A DNA stretch of 64,000 nt from assembly GCF_003364215.1 (NCBI RefSeq), contig NZ_NXLU01000006.1, positions 28,505-92,504 on the forward strand, given 5' to 3'. The position numbers were made by a program, and so were the translations under genes. The notes under the pieces were generated by a model. That model saw nothing but the letters and a program-made list of their open reading frames with translations. It was not told the DNA's origin and did not search any database. Below, piece by piece: positions 9,636 to 18,067 of this stretch (position 1 is its first letter; every line of letters starts with the position of its first letter). The stretch is from Helicobacter cholecystus. GTDB taxonomy: Bacteria; Campylobacterota; Campylobacteria; Campylobacterales; Helicobacteraceae.

Positions 9636-10527
9636 CTGCACTATAGGCAAACTTGACATATACACTTAGTCCAAAGAGTAAGAGTGCAACCCCTCCTGTA
9701 AGATAGAGTGTATATTGAATTTTCTCGGGTTCAATGATACTAAACTTAAACACAAGCATTAATGCCTCAATCGCCAAGGCAATGATAATTGAACCCAAAA
9801 ATCTAATCATTGTTTTATGGATTGCATGATGACTTTCTCCTGTGTCACGCCCCAATACCTCTTCTTCAAAAATAGCTTTAACCAAATCTACAATGGCCAA
9901 GGAGAGAGTAAGCAAAATTGTTGCCTCAAAAACTTCTTTAATATCCAATTTACTAAAATTGACCAATGCATGCCAAAAACTATTAACCCCCTTAAAAAAG
10001 AGTAAAGCTGAAACACAAAACAGCATAAAAGAGAGTGCAAGATAGGCGAAACTTGAAGTTTTTGAAAAAATATCATAAAGCCTTGTAGGTGCACCAATTT
10101 TAATAGCTTCATCCAATGTAACATCAATACAAGCAATATATACAAGCTCTCCTTTTTCATTATAAATTGGATAGCTTGCAGTCACAACAAGCTTTCCACC
10201 ATTTTTACTTGGATAAGGATCTGTAAGAGTGCATCTTCCTTCTTTCTTGCACTCATAAAAATATGCCCTATCGGCATAATTGGGATAACTCCTACTGATA
10301 TCACAACTTTCTTGATGAAGTTTTCTAACTTGGTTTCCCTCATTGTCAAGGATATAGATTGCATCAAAAATTTGGATTTCCAAAGCAATTTTTTCAAGTT
10401 CTTTTGTGACTTGCTCAAGTGTCGGGATCACAACCCCACTTTTAATATGTCTAGAGAAGAGATAGCACATATAAGCTCGAACTTCATAGCGAATCTTAGA
10501 ATACTTTTGAATATCTTTTGATAGCAT
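9604..10527 (-). CDS. membrane protein with PDC/Cache-like sensor domain and four TM helices
   Basis: The 307-aa protein begins with about 150 residues that resemble a PDC/Cache ligand-sensing fold (FDAIYILDNEGNQV; a YADRAYFYECKK helix; GKLVVTASYPIYNEKGELV; YIACIDVT). Four hydrophobic helices follow, at about 157-180, 200-217, 240-262 and 275-298. The membrane half resembles PsiE-like four-helix proteins. No kinase, methyl-accepting, GGDEF or HD output domain follows. Orthologues in this group have been labelled 'general glycosylation pathway protein', for which I see no supporting motif. AGGAGG immediately precedes the ATG. It converges on bioV with a 32-nt overlap. What it senses is unknown. 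Confidence 0.7.
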   Translation of the reverse strand: MLSKDIQKYSKIRYEVRAYMCYLFSRHIKSGVVIPTLEQVTKELEKIALEIQIFDAIYILDNEGNQVRKLHQESCDISRSYPNYADRAYFYECKKEGRCTLTDPYPSKNGGKLVVTASYPIYNEKGELVYIACIDVTLDEAIKIGAPTRLYDIFSKTSSFAYLALSFMLFCVSALLFFKGVNSFWHALVNFSKLDIKEVFEATILLTLSLAIVDLVKAIFEEEVLGRDTGESHHAIHKTMIRFLGSIIIALAIEALMLVFKFSIIEPEKIQYTLYLTGGVALLLFGLSVYVKFAYSAVKDDRNSGNG

Positions 10528-11371
10528 ACAAACCTCCTAAAATTAAAATGCTAACAAAGATTCTTCAATCAATATCTTTTTTCTTGCATAATATTTTCTC
10601 TTACTTGTTTAAATTAGATTATCTTCAAGAAATAAATAAAATCACTCACAATACCTTAGACTTCATCAAAAAGTTATTTAAAATTACTCTATAGTTTGCA
10701 TATCGATTAACTTACTGCAATTTTTATCAATCCTCTACAATTCACTCAAATTCACGGATTTTAAGATTTTAATAAAATTTAACTTTTTAAATTAAAGATT
10801 CTATAAGGATATTTTCTATGAATACATCTCTTTTCTATACCAAGAAATTATGCACCTCTATACTCATTTCTGTATTACTTGGCTTATATTTGCAGATAAG
10901 TTGTGTGAAAATTCACCCCTTCCCCTCCGAATCTTCTACTGCACAAAATTGTCTCTCCATAAAAAAGAAAAATTACATAGAAAATCATTATATTATTTAA
11001 AAAAATAGCTAAGGATAGAGGCATAGGATTTAATTGTATTTAAAGCAACTTTAGGGTTATGCCTTAACTTGTATTTGCCTAGTTTTTGTATTGTGTAAAT
11101 ACTCATTGATACTAAAGATATTTAATTTAAAATTTTTCAATCATTGGTATATCCTTAACTCAGTGATTATATAAATCTAATACTGAAATTCAACAAACTT
11201 AACCCTACAACTCAAAACTTTACTTTGTATTTTAATTAATAGTTTCAAAGAAAGAAGAATAAAGAAAGAACTAAAATCTTAAAATTTTATATTCAAAAGA
11301 TGTATTCTATATGGAGATCTTATCACTGAGACATAAAGGTGCAAACAAGAAAGATAAAAATAGTGTTTGCT
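10528..11371. other. 844-bp gap, AT-rich, with one doubtful small ORF
   Basis: This is the longest non-genic stretch in the window, between the divergent start of the PDC-sensor gene and the 3' end of mnmE. It is very A/T-rich. Apart from the small ORF at 10818-11000 I find only a loose inverted repeat (AGGCATA at 11019-11025 with TATGCCT at 11058-11064) and a 7-bp hairpin just after the mnmE stop (11341-11347 with 11364-11370). No tRNA, no recognisable pseudogene and no long repeat is visible. It may be a degraded gene site. Confidence 0.5.
10818..11000 (+). CDS. hypothetical small secreted or lipoprotein-like peptide
   Basis: A 60-codon frame has an ATG preceded by AAGGAT at a normal distance. 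Residues 9-30 form a hydrophobic signal-like helix after two lysines (TSILISVLLGLYL), ending in ...Gln-Ile-Ser-Cys, a poor lipobox. The remainder is short and polar with no motif. It is isolated in an 844-bp gap with no promoter I would trust. It could be a real small membrane peptide, the 5' remnant of a lost gene, or chance. There are no recognisable homologues from memory. Confidence 0.3.
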   Translation: MNTSLFYTKKLCTSILISVLLGLYLQISCVKIHPFPSESSTAQNCLSIKKKNYIENHYII

Positions 11372-12721
11372 TTATTTCCCCAAACAAAACTCACTGAACA
11401 TCTTATCGAGCAAATCTGTGCTTTCATAGGGCCTAGTGATTTTTCCAAGACTTTCAATAGCATCTCTAATATTATAAGAGAACAGCTCCAAACAACCCTT
11501 GTGAAGCATTTCTTTTGCCTCACTCAAAAAGTCTAAAGTTTGCTCAATGCTCTGAATCTGATTGCTTGCACAAAGGAGTATTTCATCGCTTTCACTCTCT
11601 TGCAAAATACCTTGCAAATAGCTCACAAGTTCATCAATCTCCTTATTTTGTGCAGAGAGGCAAAAGGAGGGATAGGGTAAAGAATTTCTAACTTTTTGAG
11701 GCAAATCATTCTTATTAAAAATGCTAATAATCCTTTTTTTATCTTGAGTTTTGAGCAAATCAATGATTTTCTCATCCTCATCATCAAGTTCTTTTGAACC
11801 ATCAAAAACAACAAGTATAATATCGCTTTTTTCCATTGCCTCCTTACTCTTTGCAATCCCTATATTTTCAATTTCATCGTCACTCTCTCTAATCCCAGCA
11901 GTATCAATCAATCTCACTTGAGTGCTTCCAATATTTAACATCTCCTCAATCGTATCTCTTGTAGTTCCTGCAATATTGCTAATAATGGCACGATCATAAA
12001 GAAGCAAAGCATTGAGTAAAGAGCTTTTTCCAACATTGGGCTTTCCTACAATACACAAAGAAAATCCCTCAAAAATTCCCACTCTAGAGCGTGAATGAAA
12101 TAAGATTTTTTCAAGTCTTGTATAAAGCGTATCAATCTTTTGATTGAGGAGATCTAGGGTGTCTTCTGGAATATCCTCTTCACTATAATCAATCATCACC
12201 TCACTATAGGCTAATGCCTCATAAAGACTTTCTCTACTTTGCTCAACAAAGACGCTTAATTCACCCTTGAGTTGTTTAAGAAGAGTTTTTTGGGCTTGAA
12301 TACTTTTAGCCTCAATGAGTTTTGCCACAGCTTGAGCTTGTGAGAGATCAAGTCTGCCATTGAGAAAGGCTCGTTTAGTAAATTCTCCACTCTGAGCCAA
12401 TCTCACCCCCAAATACAAAACTTCATCCAAAATTCGTCTGACCATCATATTTCCCCCATGGCATTGGATTTCAACAACATCTTCTCTGGTATAGCTATAG
12501 GGAGCTTTAAAATAAATCACAATCACTTCATCAAGAATTTCACCCTCTCTATCATAAAGTGTTGTGAGCGTGGCATAGCGTGGAATGAAAGCAGAGTTTT
12601 TACTCAAGGTTTTAACAATCTCAAGACTTTTATCGCCACTTAAACGCACAATCCCTACTGCCCCTCCACCTAAAGGTGTGCTAATAGCAGCAATTGTAGA
12701 CTTATTTTGTTCTAAACTCAT
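11372..12721 (-). CDS. mnmE: tRNA uridine-5-carboxymethylaminomethyl(34) synthesis GTPase
   Basis: MnmE, with MnmG, installs cmnm5 on wobble U34 of tRNAs. The 449-aa protein shows the N-terminal folate-binding domain (STPLGGGAVGIVRLSG, then YTREDVVEIQCHGG). A central helical domain holds an inserted G domain with GKPNVGKSSLLNA (P-loop), TTRD (switch I), DTAG and a KNDLP motif. It ends in the invariant C-terminal FCLGK, whose Cys-containing tail is essential in the family. It is the last gene of the long minus-strand run, and its ATG overlaps jag by 20 nt. A 7-bp hairpin directly follows the stop but has no T-run. Confidence 0.96.
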   Translation of the reverse strand: MSLEQNKSTIAAISTPLGGGAVGIVRLSGDKSLEIVKTLSKNSAFIPRYATLTTLYDREGEILDEVIVIYFKAPYSYTREDVVEIQCHGGNMMVRRILDEVLYLGVRLAQSGEFTKRAFLNGRLDLSQAQAVAKLIEAKSIQAQKTLLKQLKGELSVFVEQSRESLYEALAYSEVMIDYSEEDIPEDTLDLLNQKIDTLYTRLEKILFHSRSRVGIFEGFSLCIVGKPNVGKSSLLNALLLYDRAIISNIAGTTRDTIEEMLNIGSTQVRLIDTAGIRESDDEIENIGIAKSKEAMEKSDIILVVFDGSKELDDEDEKIIDLLKTQDKKRIISIFNKNDLPQKVRNSLPYPSFCLSAQNKEIDELVSYLQGILQESESDEILLCASNQIQSIEQTLDFLSEAKEMLHKGCLELFSYNIRDAIESLGKITRPYESTDLLDKMFSEFCLGK

Positions 12722-13460
12722 TGATAGAAATCACACTCTCAACCTCTGAGATTTGTTTAATAATAATATATTTATCAGGCATAGCTTCACGAAATCTTCT
12801 GAGTGCAATATTTGCAGTTAAGGGATCAAAAGTGCGCGATTGGAAAAATGTACGAGAGATGATTTGATCATAATTCTCTTCTAAATACTCCTCAATGCGT
12901 TTTTCTTTATTTTTAAGAAAATCAGCAATCTCTAATCTTAATCCCATCCCATATTCTTTTTTAAGCCAAATTGCCAAAAGATGATAAATAGAGCTATAGC
13001 GATATCCCTTCTCACCAATAAGTAACCCACAATCTTCACCGCTAAACTCAATGCTTACAATCCCTTCAGCTTCCATTCTTACTTTAACAGAATCAATATT
13101 ATAAGGAAGGAGTGCAAAAAGCTTATCAACTTCTTGTGAAATCTCATCACATAATTGACTGGAAGTAAGACGCTCTTGGAAGAAGTTTTTTTCAATCTGT
13201 GTGCAAGTATCTTTTTGAGCATAATAGGATTTATCTACTGTATATTCTTCTTGTTGAGGTTTAAATACCTCTTTGAACTCAGGATAATTTTCTTTTTCTC
13301 TTTTTCTAGCGACAATCACCGCATCTTTGCGTCCAATACCTAAAAATCCTTTTGAAGACTCAATAGCAATTTCATATTCTATATCTTCTTTTGGGCATCC
13401 AAAATAAATTGCTGCATTACTGATTGCTTCTTGGACACTCTCTGCACTGAATCGTTTCAT
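12702..13460 (-). CDS. jag: Jag-type RNA-binding protein (Jag-N, KH, R3H)
   Basis: This 252-aa cytosolic protein is the SpoIIIJ-associated homologue found beside yidC in many bacteria. Domains in order: a Jag-N module at 1-52 (AIESSKGFLGIGRKDAVI), a divergent acidic linker, a KH-like segment at about 115-180 (FSGEDCGLLIGEKGYR), and an R3H segment near 190-240 with the arginine/histidine-type stretch replaced by LRRFREAMPDKY. Family members (KhpB/EloR) bind RNA and influence cell elongation; whether that holds here is inference. It overlaps yidC by 4 nt and mnmE by 20 nt. Confidence 0.85.
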   Translation of the reverse strand: MKRFSAESVQEAISNAAIYFGCPKEDIEYEIAIESSKGFLGIGRKDAVIVARKREKENYPEFKEVFKPQQEEYTVDKSYYAQKDTCTQIEKNFFQERLTSSQLCDEISQEVDKLFALLPYNIDSVKVRMEAEGIVSIEFSGEDCGLLIGEKGYRYSSIYHLLAIWLKKEYGMGLRLEIADFLKNKEKRIEEYLEENYDQIISRTFFQSRTFDPLTANIALRRFREAMPDKYIIIKQISEVESVISINEFRTK

Positions 13461-15073
13461 TGTTTTAATTCCTTTTGTTTTTTGACAATTCTATTAATAA
13501 TAATTTGTTGAACAATAGAAAGAACATTATTTACACTCCAATACAATACCAAACCTGCTGGAAATGGGAAAATAATAAAGAAAATTGTAAAAAATAATGG
13601 TAAGAGTTTAAAAACTTTCTCTTGCATTGGATCAGTATAGGTTGCAGGTGTCATAATCTGTGAAATATACATTGTTGCACCCATTACAAGCGGTAAGATA
13701 TAGTAGGGATCAATCACTGAGAGATCATGAATCCAAAAAATCCATGGCTCAGCCTTGAGTTCTACAGCACAATAAAGAACCTTATAGATTGCAAAAAACA
13801 CAGGAATTTGAAGAAGTAATGGCAAACATCCTCCTAAAGGATTTGCACCATTTTTCTTATAAAGCTCCATAATATGCTTTTGCATTTTTTGAGGATCTTC
13901 TTTATATTGAGTCTGGATTCTCTTCATCTCAGGAGCTAAATCTTTGAGCTTTTGCATTCCAATCATTCCCTTATAGCTAAGCGGGAAAAGCGCGATACGC
14001 ACAAGGATTGTAAGCAATACAATCGCCCAACCCCAATTTCCACAAAGATTATGCAAAACTTCTAAAAGTAAGAAAAGAGGTTTAGCAAAGAATGTAATTA
14101 GACCATACTCAACAACATCTCCAAGCGGTGCATAAAGGGTTTTGAGATCTTGATAATTTTTTGGACCAATATATCCCCCCAACTCTTTGCTCCCCTCAAT
14201 CAAAATAAATCCAATAGGACTAATAGAAGGAATCTTACCATCTACAAAAACCTCAAATTTTCCTTTTTTTTCATAAAGCAAGGTTGTAAAATAGCGATCC
14301 ACACTTGCTAAAAATGCTACATCTTTAAAAGTTTCCACACCTTCAACATCATCTTTTTCAAATTTTTCAAGTGTCCCACCATTTTGTAAAATTGTGCCTA
14401 AGAATGCATACTCATCACTATCTGCAACAGGTCTTGCGCCATTGGTGAGAAAAAATTTACTCATAGGATTACTAGAAGTAATTTTTAGCTCATAGCTGAG
14501 ATTAGGGTAAATTGTGATAGTTTTTTTCAAAGTTTCACTTCCAAGATTTTGGATTAGTTCAAAGCTTACAGGCTTATCAGTGATGCTTATCTCTGAAGTT
14601 TGTGTGCTATAAGCGGTGCTGAAGGCTTTTTGATTGATTTGATCATCTGCAAATCTTACTTCAAGAGGGCGAGTGAGTGAACTATCAAGCAAGGGCACTT
14701 TATCAATAGATCTATTTTGTTGTTTTTTACCCAAAAGCTTAGAAAAAAGATTTTGGCTTTGTGGCTTAGCAAATTTTTTGTCTTTAAGATAGATTTGCTC
14801 AATCCGTCCCAATGAATCAAACTCAATTTCAAAATCTTTTGAAGATACTCTAAGCAGTGGAGTTTTAGCTTTTAGTGATGTTGGGGAATTTTGAGTGGGG
14901 GAATGTATTTGTTGTTTTTCTACATTAGGAGCTTGGATTGCTTTACTCTCTTGGATTTGCGTGGGTTTTTCTTGTGGAAAAAAATAAGAATAGGCACTAA
15001 AAAAAGCAAATGTTAGAGCCACAGCTCCAAGCATTCTTATCATTGAAAATGAATTATCCTGATTTGGGTTCAT
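13457..15073 (-). CDS. yidC: membrane protein insertase YidC
   Basis: YidC inserts and folds inner-membrane proteins, alone or with SecYEG. The 538-aa protein has the Gram-negative layout: an N-terminal TM anchor (MIRMLGAVALTFAFFSAY), a proline/serine-rich linker, a large periplasmic P1 beta domain (about 70-330), and the conserved five-helix core. The core contains NWGWAIVLLTILVRIALF (with the hydrophilic-groove arginine) and GGCLPLLLQIPVFFAIYK. It overlaps yidD and jag by 4 nt each, giving the classical rpmH-rnpA-yidD-yidC-jag-mnmE order. Confidence 0.97.
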   Translation of the reverse strand: MNPNQDNSFSMIRMLGAVALTFAFFSAYSYFFPQEKPTQIQESKAIQAPNVEKQQIHSPTQNSPTSLKAKTPLLRVSSKDFEIEFDSLGRIEQIYLKDKKFAKPQSQNLFSKLLGKKQQNRSIDKVPLLDSSLTRPLEVRFADDQINQKAFSTAYSTQTSEISITDKPVSFELIQNLGSETLKKTITIYPNLSYELKITSSNPMSKFFLTNGARPVADSDEYAFLGTILQNGGTLEKFEKDDVEGVETFKDVAFLASVDRYFTTLLYEKKGKFEVFVDGKIPSISPIGFILIEGSKELGGYIGPKNYQDLKTLYAPLGDVVEYGLITFFAKPLFLLLEVLHNLCGNWGWAIVLLTILVRIALFPLSYKGMIGMQKLKDLAPEMKRIQTQYKEDPQKMQKHIMELYKKNGANPLGGCLPLLLQIPVFFAIYKVLYCAVELKAEPWIFWIHDLSVIDPYYILPLVMGATMYISQIMTPATYTDPMQEKVFKLLPLFFTIFFIIFPFPAGLVLYWSVNNVLSIVQQIIINRIVKKQKELKQ

Positions 15074-15441
15074 AAAAAATCCTTAATGATATAGGCTCGA
15101 ATTTTAATCGGCTTGCAAACAAACAAAGGGGTTACAACACTCTTACAAGGGATTAACCAATAAGAAATTTTGATTGGCTTATACTCCACTCTTTTTAGCA
15201 AAATGCTAATACAGGGATAGTCAAAACCACCTTTAAAAAATTGGTTGCATTTAAGAATTCTTATTATAGAGAAAAACAGAGCATAAAAACTAGGAGTTAA
15301 TTCAAAAAGTATTAAAGAATATGAGGAACAAGAAGGATGGTAACGACAAGAAGGGGGTGTAAGGGGGGAGATAAATCGCTGATACACTCTTATAAAAATC
15401 CAAAAGATCTTTTTTAAAAACAAATCAAATGCACAAAGCAT
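15070..15441 (-). CDS. yidD: membrane protein insertion efficiency factor YidD
   Basis: YidD is a small amphipathic protein on the inner face of the membrane that assists YidC. The signature CRYHPSCSSYSL is present, preceded by the RVYQRFISPL helix. A KGGFDYPC-type segment replaces the usual GGxDPVP block. At 123 aa it is longer than most YidD proteins (about 70-90 aa). The extra ~35 hydrophobic and basic C-terminal residues (from about position 88) are not part of the common family core. Its start overlaps rnpA by 17 nt and its end overlaps yidC by 4 nt. Confidence 0.9.
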   Translation of the reverse strand: MLCAFDLFLKKIFWIFIRVYQRFISPLTPPSCRYHPSCSSYSLILFELTPSFYALFFSIIRILKCNQFFKGGFDYPCISILLKRVEYKPIKISYWLIPCKSVVTPLFVCKPIKIRAYIIKDFL

Positions 15442-15829
15442 GATGTTTCCCTCTAGTCTTGGACAAAAACTCTAAAATCTCTGTTTCAAACTCAACGTAG
15501 GGCATTTTTTGCACTCCTTCTTTTGCCATAAAAACTACAATCATTTGTGGAAAAAGATGTGCATAATTGCGGCAAAATCCACGAAAACGGCGTTTAACTA
15601 GATTACGTTGTGGAGAGTTTCCAACCTTTTTAGAAACACTAAGACCAAATATTAAATTTTTGGGAAGTCCAAGAAAATGATTAAAAATCTTTTTTTCTTT
15701 GTAAGAAAATGTTTTATTTTGGAATGAATGTCTAAGGCTTAGGGCATAGAGATTAAAAAACTCCCCATAATGCCTTCTACCATTTTTATAAACAAAGTCA
15801 AATTCTACCTTGTTTTTAAGTGTTATCAT
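15425..15829 (-). CDS. rnpA: ribonuclease P protein component
   Basis: This is the basic protein subunit that helps RNase P RNA cut tRNA 5' leaders. The 134-aa protein carries the family RNR-type motif as RNLVKRRFRGFCRN in the second half and the SVSKKVGNSPQ strand/turn. A stretch at about 28-55, rich in Phe and Lys, is an insertion relative to short RnpA proteins and is common in epsilonproteobacteria. It starts 3 nt after the rpmH stop, the near-universal rpmH-rnpA pairing. Confidence 0.93.
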   Translation of the reverse strand: MITLKNKVEFDFVYKNGRRHYGEFFNLYALSLRHSFQNKTFSYKEKKIFNHFLGLPKNLIFGLSVSKKVGNSPQRNLVKRRFRGFCRNYAHLFPQMIVVFMAKEGVQKMPYVEFETEILEFLSKTRGKHHALCI

Positions 15830-15832
15830 TGC

Positions 15833-15967
15833 TTAGACTGAAAGTCTCTTTCTGCCTTTTGCTCTTCTTGCATTAATCACTTTTCGACCATTTTTTGTCT
15901 TCATTCTTACGCGAAAACCATGTGTTCTCTTGCGTGGAGTGTTATGAGGTTGATAAGTTCTTTTCAT
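15833..15967 (-). CDS. rpmH: 50S ribosomal protein bL34
   Basis: A 44-codon gene begins with ATG at 15967 and ends with TAA at 15833-15835. The reading is [18 protein letters not shown], then [12 protein letters not shown], ending in KGRKRLSV. This is an unmistakable bL34, one of the shortest and most basic ribosomal proteins. It has its own candidate promoter inside the loop of the exbD terminator (CATAAT, 16003-16008) and an AAGGATTG site upstream. rnpA follows after 3 nt. Confidence 0.97.
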   Translation of the reverse strand: MKRTYQPHNTPRKRTHGFRVRMKTKNGRKVINARRAKGRKRLSV

Positions 15968-15991
15968 CTACAATCCTTCATTCTTAGAAAT

Positions 15992-16017
15992 AAAAAAGGG
16001 TAATTATGCCTTTTTTT
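15992..16017 (-). terminator. intrinsic terminator after exbD
   Basis: On the minus strand the sequence just after the exbD stop reads A-tract, GG, a 9-nt loop, CC, then a T-tract (stem AAAAAAGG/CCTTTTTT). It is symmetrical enough to work in both directions, but only the minus-strand operon needs it. The loop contains the likely rpmH -10, so termination of the upstream operon and initiation of the rpmH operon are physically superposed. Confidence 0.65.
16003..16008 (-). promoter_or_regulatory. -10 element for rpmH-rnpA-yidD-yidC-jag-mnmE
   Basis: CATAAT lies on the minus strand within the terminator loop after exbD. It predicts a start near 15996 and a ~29-nt leader to the rpmH ATG. The -35 region would fall within the A-tract of the terminator stem and the exbD 3' end. 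The call is based on position and hexamer match only. Confidence 0.4.
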
Positions 16018-16019
16018 GT

Positions 16020-16412
16020 CTAAGTTTTTGCTTTATCTTGCACCAAAATATAGACTTTATCTAATTTATTTTTTTGCAAAAGCTGCATAACTTGCACAAA
16101 AGCATCAAATTCACTTTTTTTATCACCCTTAAGAGTAATTTGAGTCTTTTTATCTAGACTTGCCACTCTTGAGCTTAAAGTAGAGAATGCAACAAGCTCA
16201 TTTCCCCAAAAAAATTTCCCACCTTTATTAATAGAAATAACAATTTCTTTCTTCTCAATCTCTTGCAAGTCTTTGCCATCTTGTTGAGATTTGGGGATAT
16301 CTATAGGAACCTTACTGGTATTAACAAATGTAGCACTTGTTAAAACAATAACAAGCAAAACAAGCATAATATCAATAAATGGAACAAGATTCATTGAATC
16401 CATTTTTTTCAT
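16020..16412 (-). CDS. exbD: ExbD/TolR-family proton-channel subunit
   Basis: The 130-aa protein has a short cytoplasmic start, a single TM helix with the proton-relay aspartate (LVPFIDIMLVLLVIVL), and a periplasmic TolR-like domain. With ExbB it forms the proton-driven motor that energises TonB or a TolA-like partner. No tonB or tolA gene is adjacent, so the partner is unknown from this window. It follows exbB by 1 nt and ends 3 nt before a strong terminator hairpin. ExbD and TolR cannot be separated on sequence alone. Confidence 0.9.
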   Translation of the reverse strand: MKKMDSMNLVPFIDIMLVLLVIVLTSATFVNTSKVPIDIPKSQQDGKDLQEIEKKEIVISINKGGKFFWGNELVAFSTLSSRVASLDKKTQITLKGDKKSEFDAFVQVMQLLQKNKLDKVYILVQDKAKT

Positions 16413-16413
16413 T

Positions 16414-16836
16414 CTAACCCCTTTGCTCTGGGTGATGATAGATTTCCCATTGCTTGATAATCACCTCTGATTTTCTAAGCAAAAAATTATAAGACACAAT
16501 TGAGGGGATAGCCACAATAAGCCCCATTGCCGTAGCCTTAAGAGCTAAAGAGAGACCAACCATAATGCCTTGGGTATCTGCATTACTTCCAAGCTCTAAG
16601 AAAGTAACCATAATGCCAGCTACAGTCCCAAGCAATCCTACATAAGGAGCATTTGAGCCAATTGTTGCAATTAAAGTTAAGCGTTTATGCAAATCCATTT
16701 CAAGCACTCTTTTATCATCATAATCACTCACACGCATTGTTGCATAAAACCAGATTCTCTCCAATGCAATGCCTACAACAACTACACTTAAAAAGCATAA
16801 AAATCCTAGCACTCCATAATCTATCCATTCTTTCAT
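16414..16836 (-). CDS. exbB: ExbB/TolQ-family proton-channel subunit
   Basis: This short (140-aa) ExbB has three TM helices: about 5-24, about 50-75 (TIGSNAPYVGLLGTVAGIM, the conserved glycine-rich helix) and about 92-118 (ALKATAMGLIVAIPSIVSY). The usual long N-terminal region is missing, as in other epsilonproteobacterial forms. It pairs with exbD 1 nt downstream and follows smpB by 8 nt in the same run. Confidence 0.9.
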   Translation of the reverse strand: MKEWIDYGVLGFLCFLSVVVVGIALERIWFYATMRVSDYDDKRVLEMDLHKRLTLIATIGSNAPYVGLLGTVAGIMVTFLELGSNADTQGIMVGLSLALKATAMGLIVAIPSIVSYNFLLRKSEVIIKQWEIYHHPEQRG

Positions 16837-16844
16837 TGTCTATC

Positions 16845-17297
16845 CTATCTATATTTTTTTAAAGCCATTTGTGCTTCACGATCTAAGATTTTTCTTTTCA
16901 AGGTCTCTCTTTTATCGTGGAGATTTTTTCCCTTAGCAAGGGCAATGCTAACTTTTACTCTATTATGTTTATTAAAATAGAGCACTAATGGCACAAGAGT
17001 TAAACCCTCTTGTGAGATTTTCCCTAATAATTTATCAATCTCTTTGCGATGAAGCAAAAGCTTTCTCTCTCTTGTTTCATTGGGTCTAAAAAATGTATGA
17101 GTAGTTTGTAGATATGAAATATGTGCATGAAATAAAAATGCTTCACCTTTGACAATTTTTATAAAACTATCCTTAAGATTTACTCTCCCTGCCCTAATAG
17201 ACTTCACCTCCGAGCCACTAAGCACAATGCCAGCTTCATATTTTTCTAAAATTTCATAATCAAAAAAAGCTTTTTTATTTTTAGCAATCATCTTCAT
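16845..17297 (-). CDS. smpB: SsrA-binding protein SmpB
   Basis: SmpB binds tmRNA and delivers it to ribosomes stalled on nonstop mRNA. The 150-aa protein contains [20 protein letters not shown], the [17 protein letters not shown] strand set and the lysine-rich C-terminal tail ([18 protein letters not shown]) that enters the empty mRNA channel. It overlaps ispE by 4 nt. It is relevant to the rodA/tRNA-Met overlap at the other end of this window, which could generate nonstop rodA mRNA. Confidence 0.97.
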   Translation of the reverse strand: MKMIAKNKKAFFDYEILEKYEAGIVLSGSEVKSIRAGRVNLKDSFIKIVKGEAFLFHAHISYLQTTHTFFRPNETRERKLLLHRKEIDKLLGKISQEGLTLVPLVLYFNKHNRVKVSIALAKGKNLHDKRETLKRKILDREAQMALKKYR

Positions 17298-18067
17298 CCC
17301 AATCCCTTTACTCTAAAAAAACTACTCCCACTCCCACTAAAAAACCACCCCTCTCCCAAATCCTTACTCATTACTTCTAATTGAGGGTATAGACTTAAAG
17401 CAGGGATAAAAAGATCATTAAGCTCTAAAGGAGAAAATCTTGATAAAAGCTCAATACTTGAGAGATTAAGAAAATCTACTTTGGGCACACTTTGAATTTT
17501 TTGATTTTGTAAAAGAAAGTCAAAAGCTTGATAGACTTTAGCTGTATTGCAAAAAATCTCAGGAGTAAAAATCTCATAGGTGTAATGAGTATTTTCTGTA
17601 AATTCTTGAACAATCTCTCCGCTTCCCATTACATTGGCACTCTCAAACTCATTGACAAAAAAACTCACATCTGAGCCAATTGTGGGGGCGATATTTTTGA
17701 GTATATCCTTTGGAAGTTGCAACCTTCTTGCCATTTCACATAAAAATGCTCCAGCATCCGCACTTCCTCCTCCAAGCCCTGCACCTTGTGGAATATTTTT
17801 TTGCACCTCCACTCTTAAACTTTCAAAATAAGTACAATGCATAGGAAATTCTCTCTTAAGCGCTTCTTTAGCCTTATAGATGAGATTAGCTTGCATAGGG
17901 CAAGAAAACTCTCCTTTAATCTCAAAATTCTTTACGCCCTCCAAAATTTCCATCTCATCATAAAGTTCCCCGTAAGCAAGAACAAAACGTGAAAATAGGG
18001 GGTGCATTCCTCCTTCAAGTGGAGGAAGAATATTTAAAAAAATATTGAGTTTGGGAAAGATTTTCAT
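17294..18067 (-). CDS. ispE: 4-diphosphocytidyl-2-C-methyl-D-erythritol kinase
   Basis: IspE phosphorylates CDP-ME in the MEP isoprenoid pathway; the preceding and following steps are fused in ispDF at 31.5 kb. The 257-aa GHMP kinase shows the N-terminal [12 protein letters not shown] strand and the glycine-rich ATP loop [21 protein letters not shown]-terminal [12 protein letters not shown] motif, the third GHMP motif, is also present. It overlaps csrA and smpB by 4 nt each. Confidence 0.95.
   Translation of the reverse strand: MKIFPKLNIFLNILPPLEGGMHPLFSRFVLAYGELYDEMEILEGVKNFEIKGEFSCPMQANLIYKAKEALKREFPMHCTYFESLRVEVQKNIPQGAGLGGGSADAGAFLCEMARRLQLPKDILKNIAPTIGSDVSFFVNEFESANVMGSGEIVQEFTENTHYTYEIFTPEIFCNTAKVYQAFDFLLQNQKIQSVPKVDFLNLSSIELLSRFSPLELNDLFIPALSLYPQLEVMSKDLGEGWFFSGSGSSFFRVKGLG

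Noticed and set aside
11341..11370. Hairpin after mnmE as an intrinsic terminator
   Set aside because: The 7-bp stem has a 16-nt loop and no following T-run, so it does not meet the usual criteria.
15425..16020. Chromosome origin near rpmH-rnpA
   Set aside because: The rpmH-rnpA pair is often near dnaA/oriC in other bacteria, but here there is no dnaA, dnaN or DnaA-box cluster, and the upstream gene is exbD.
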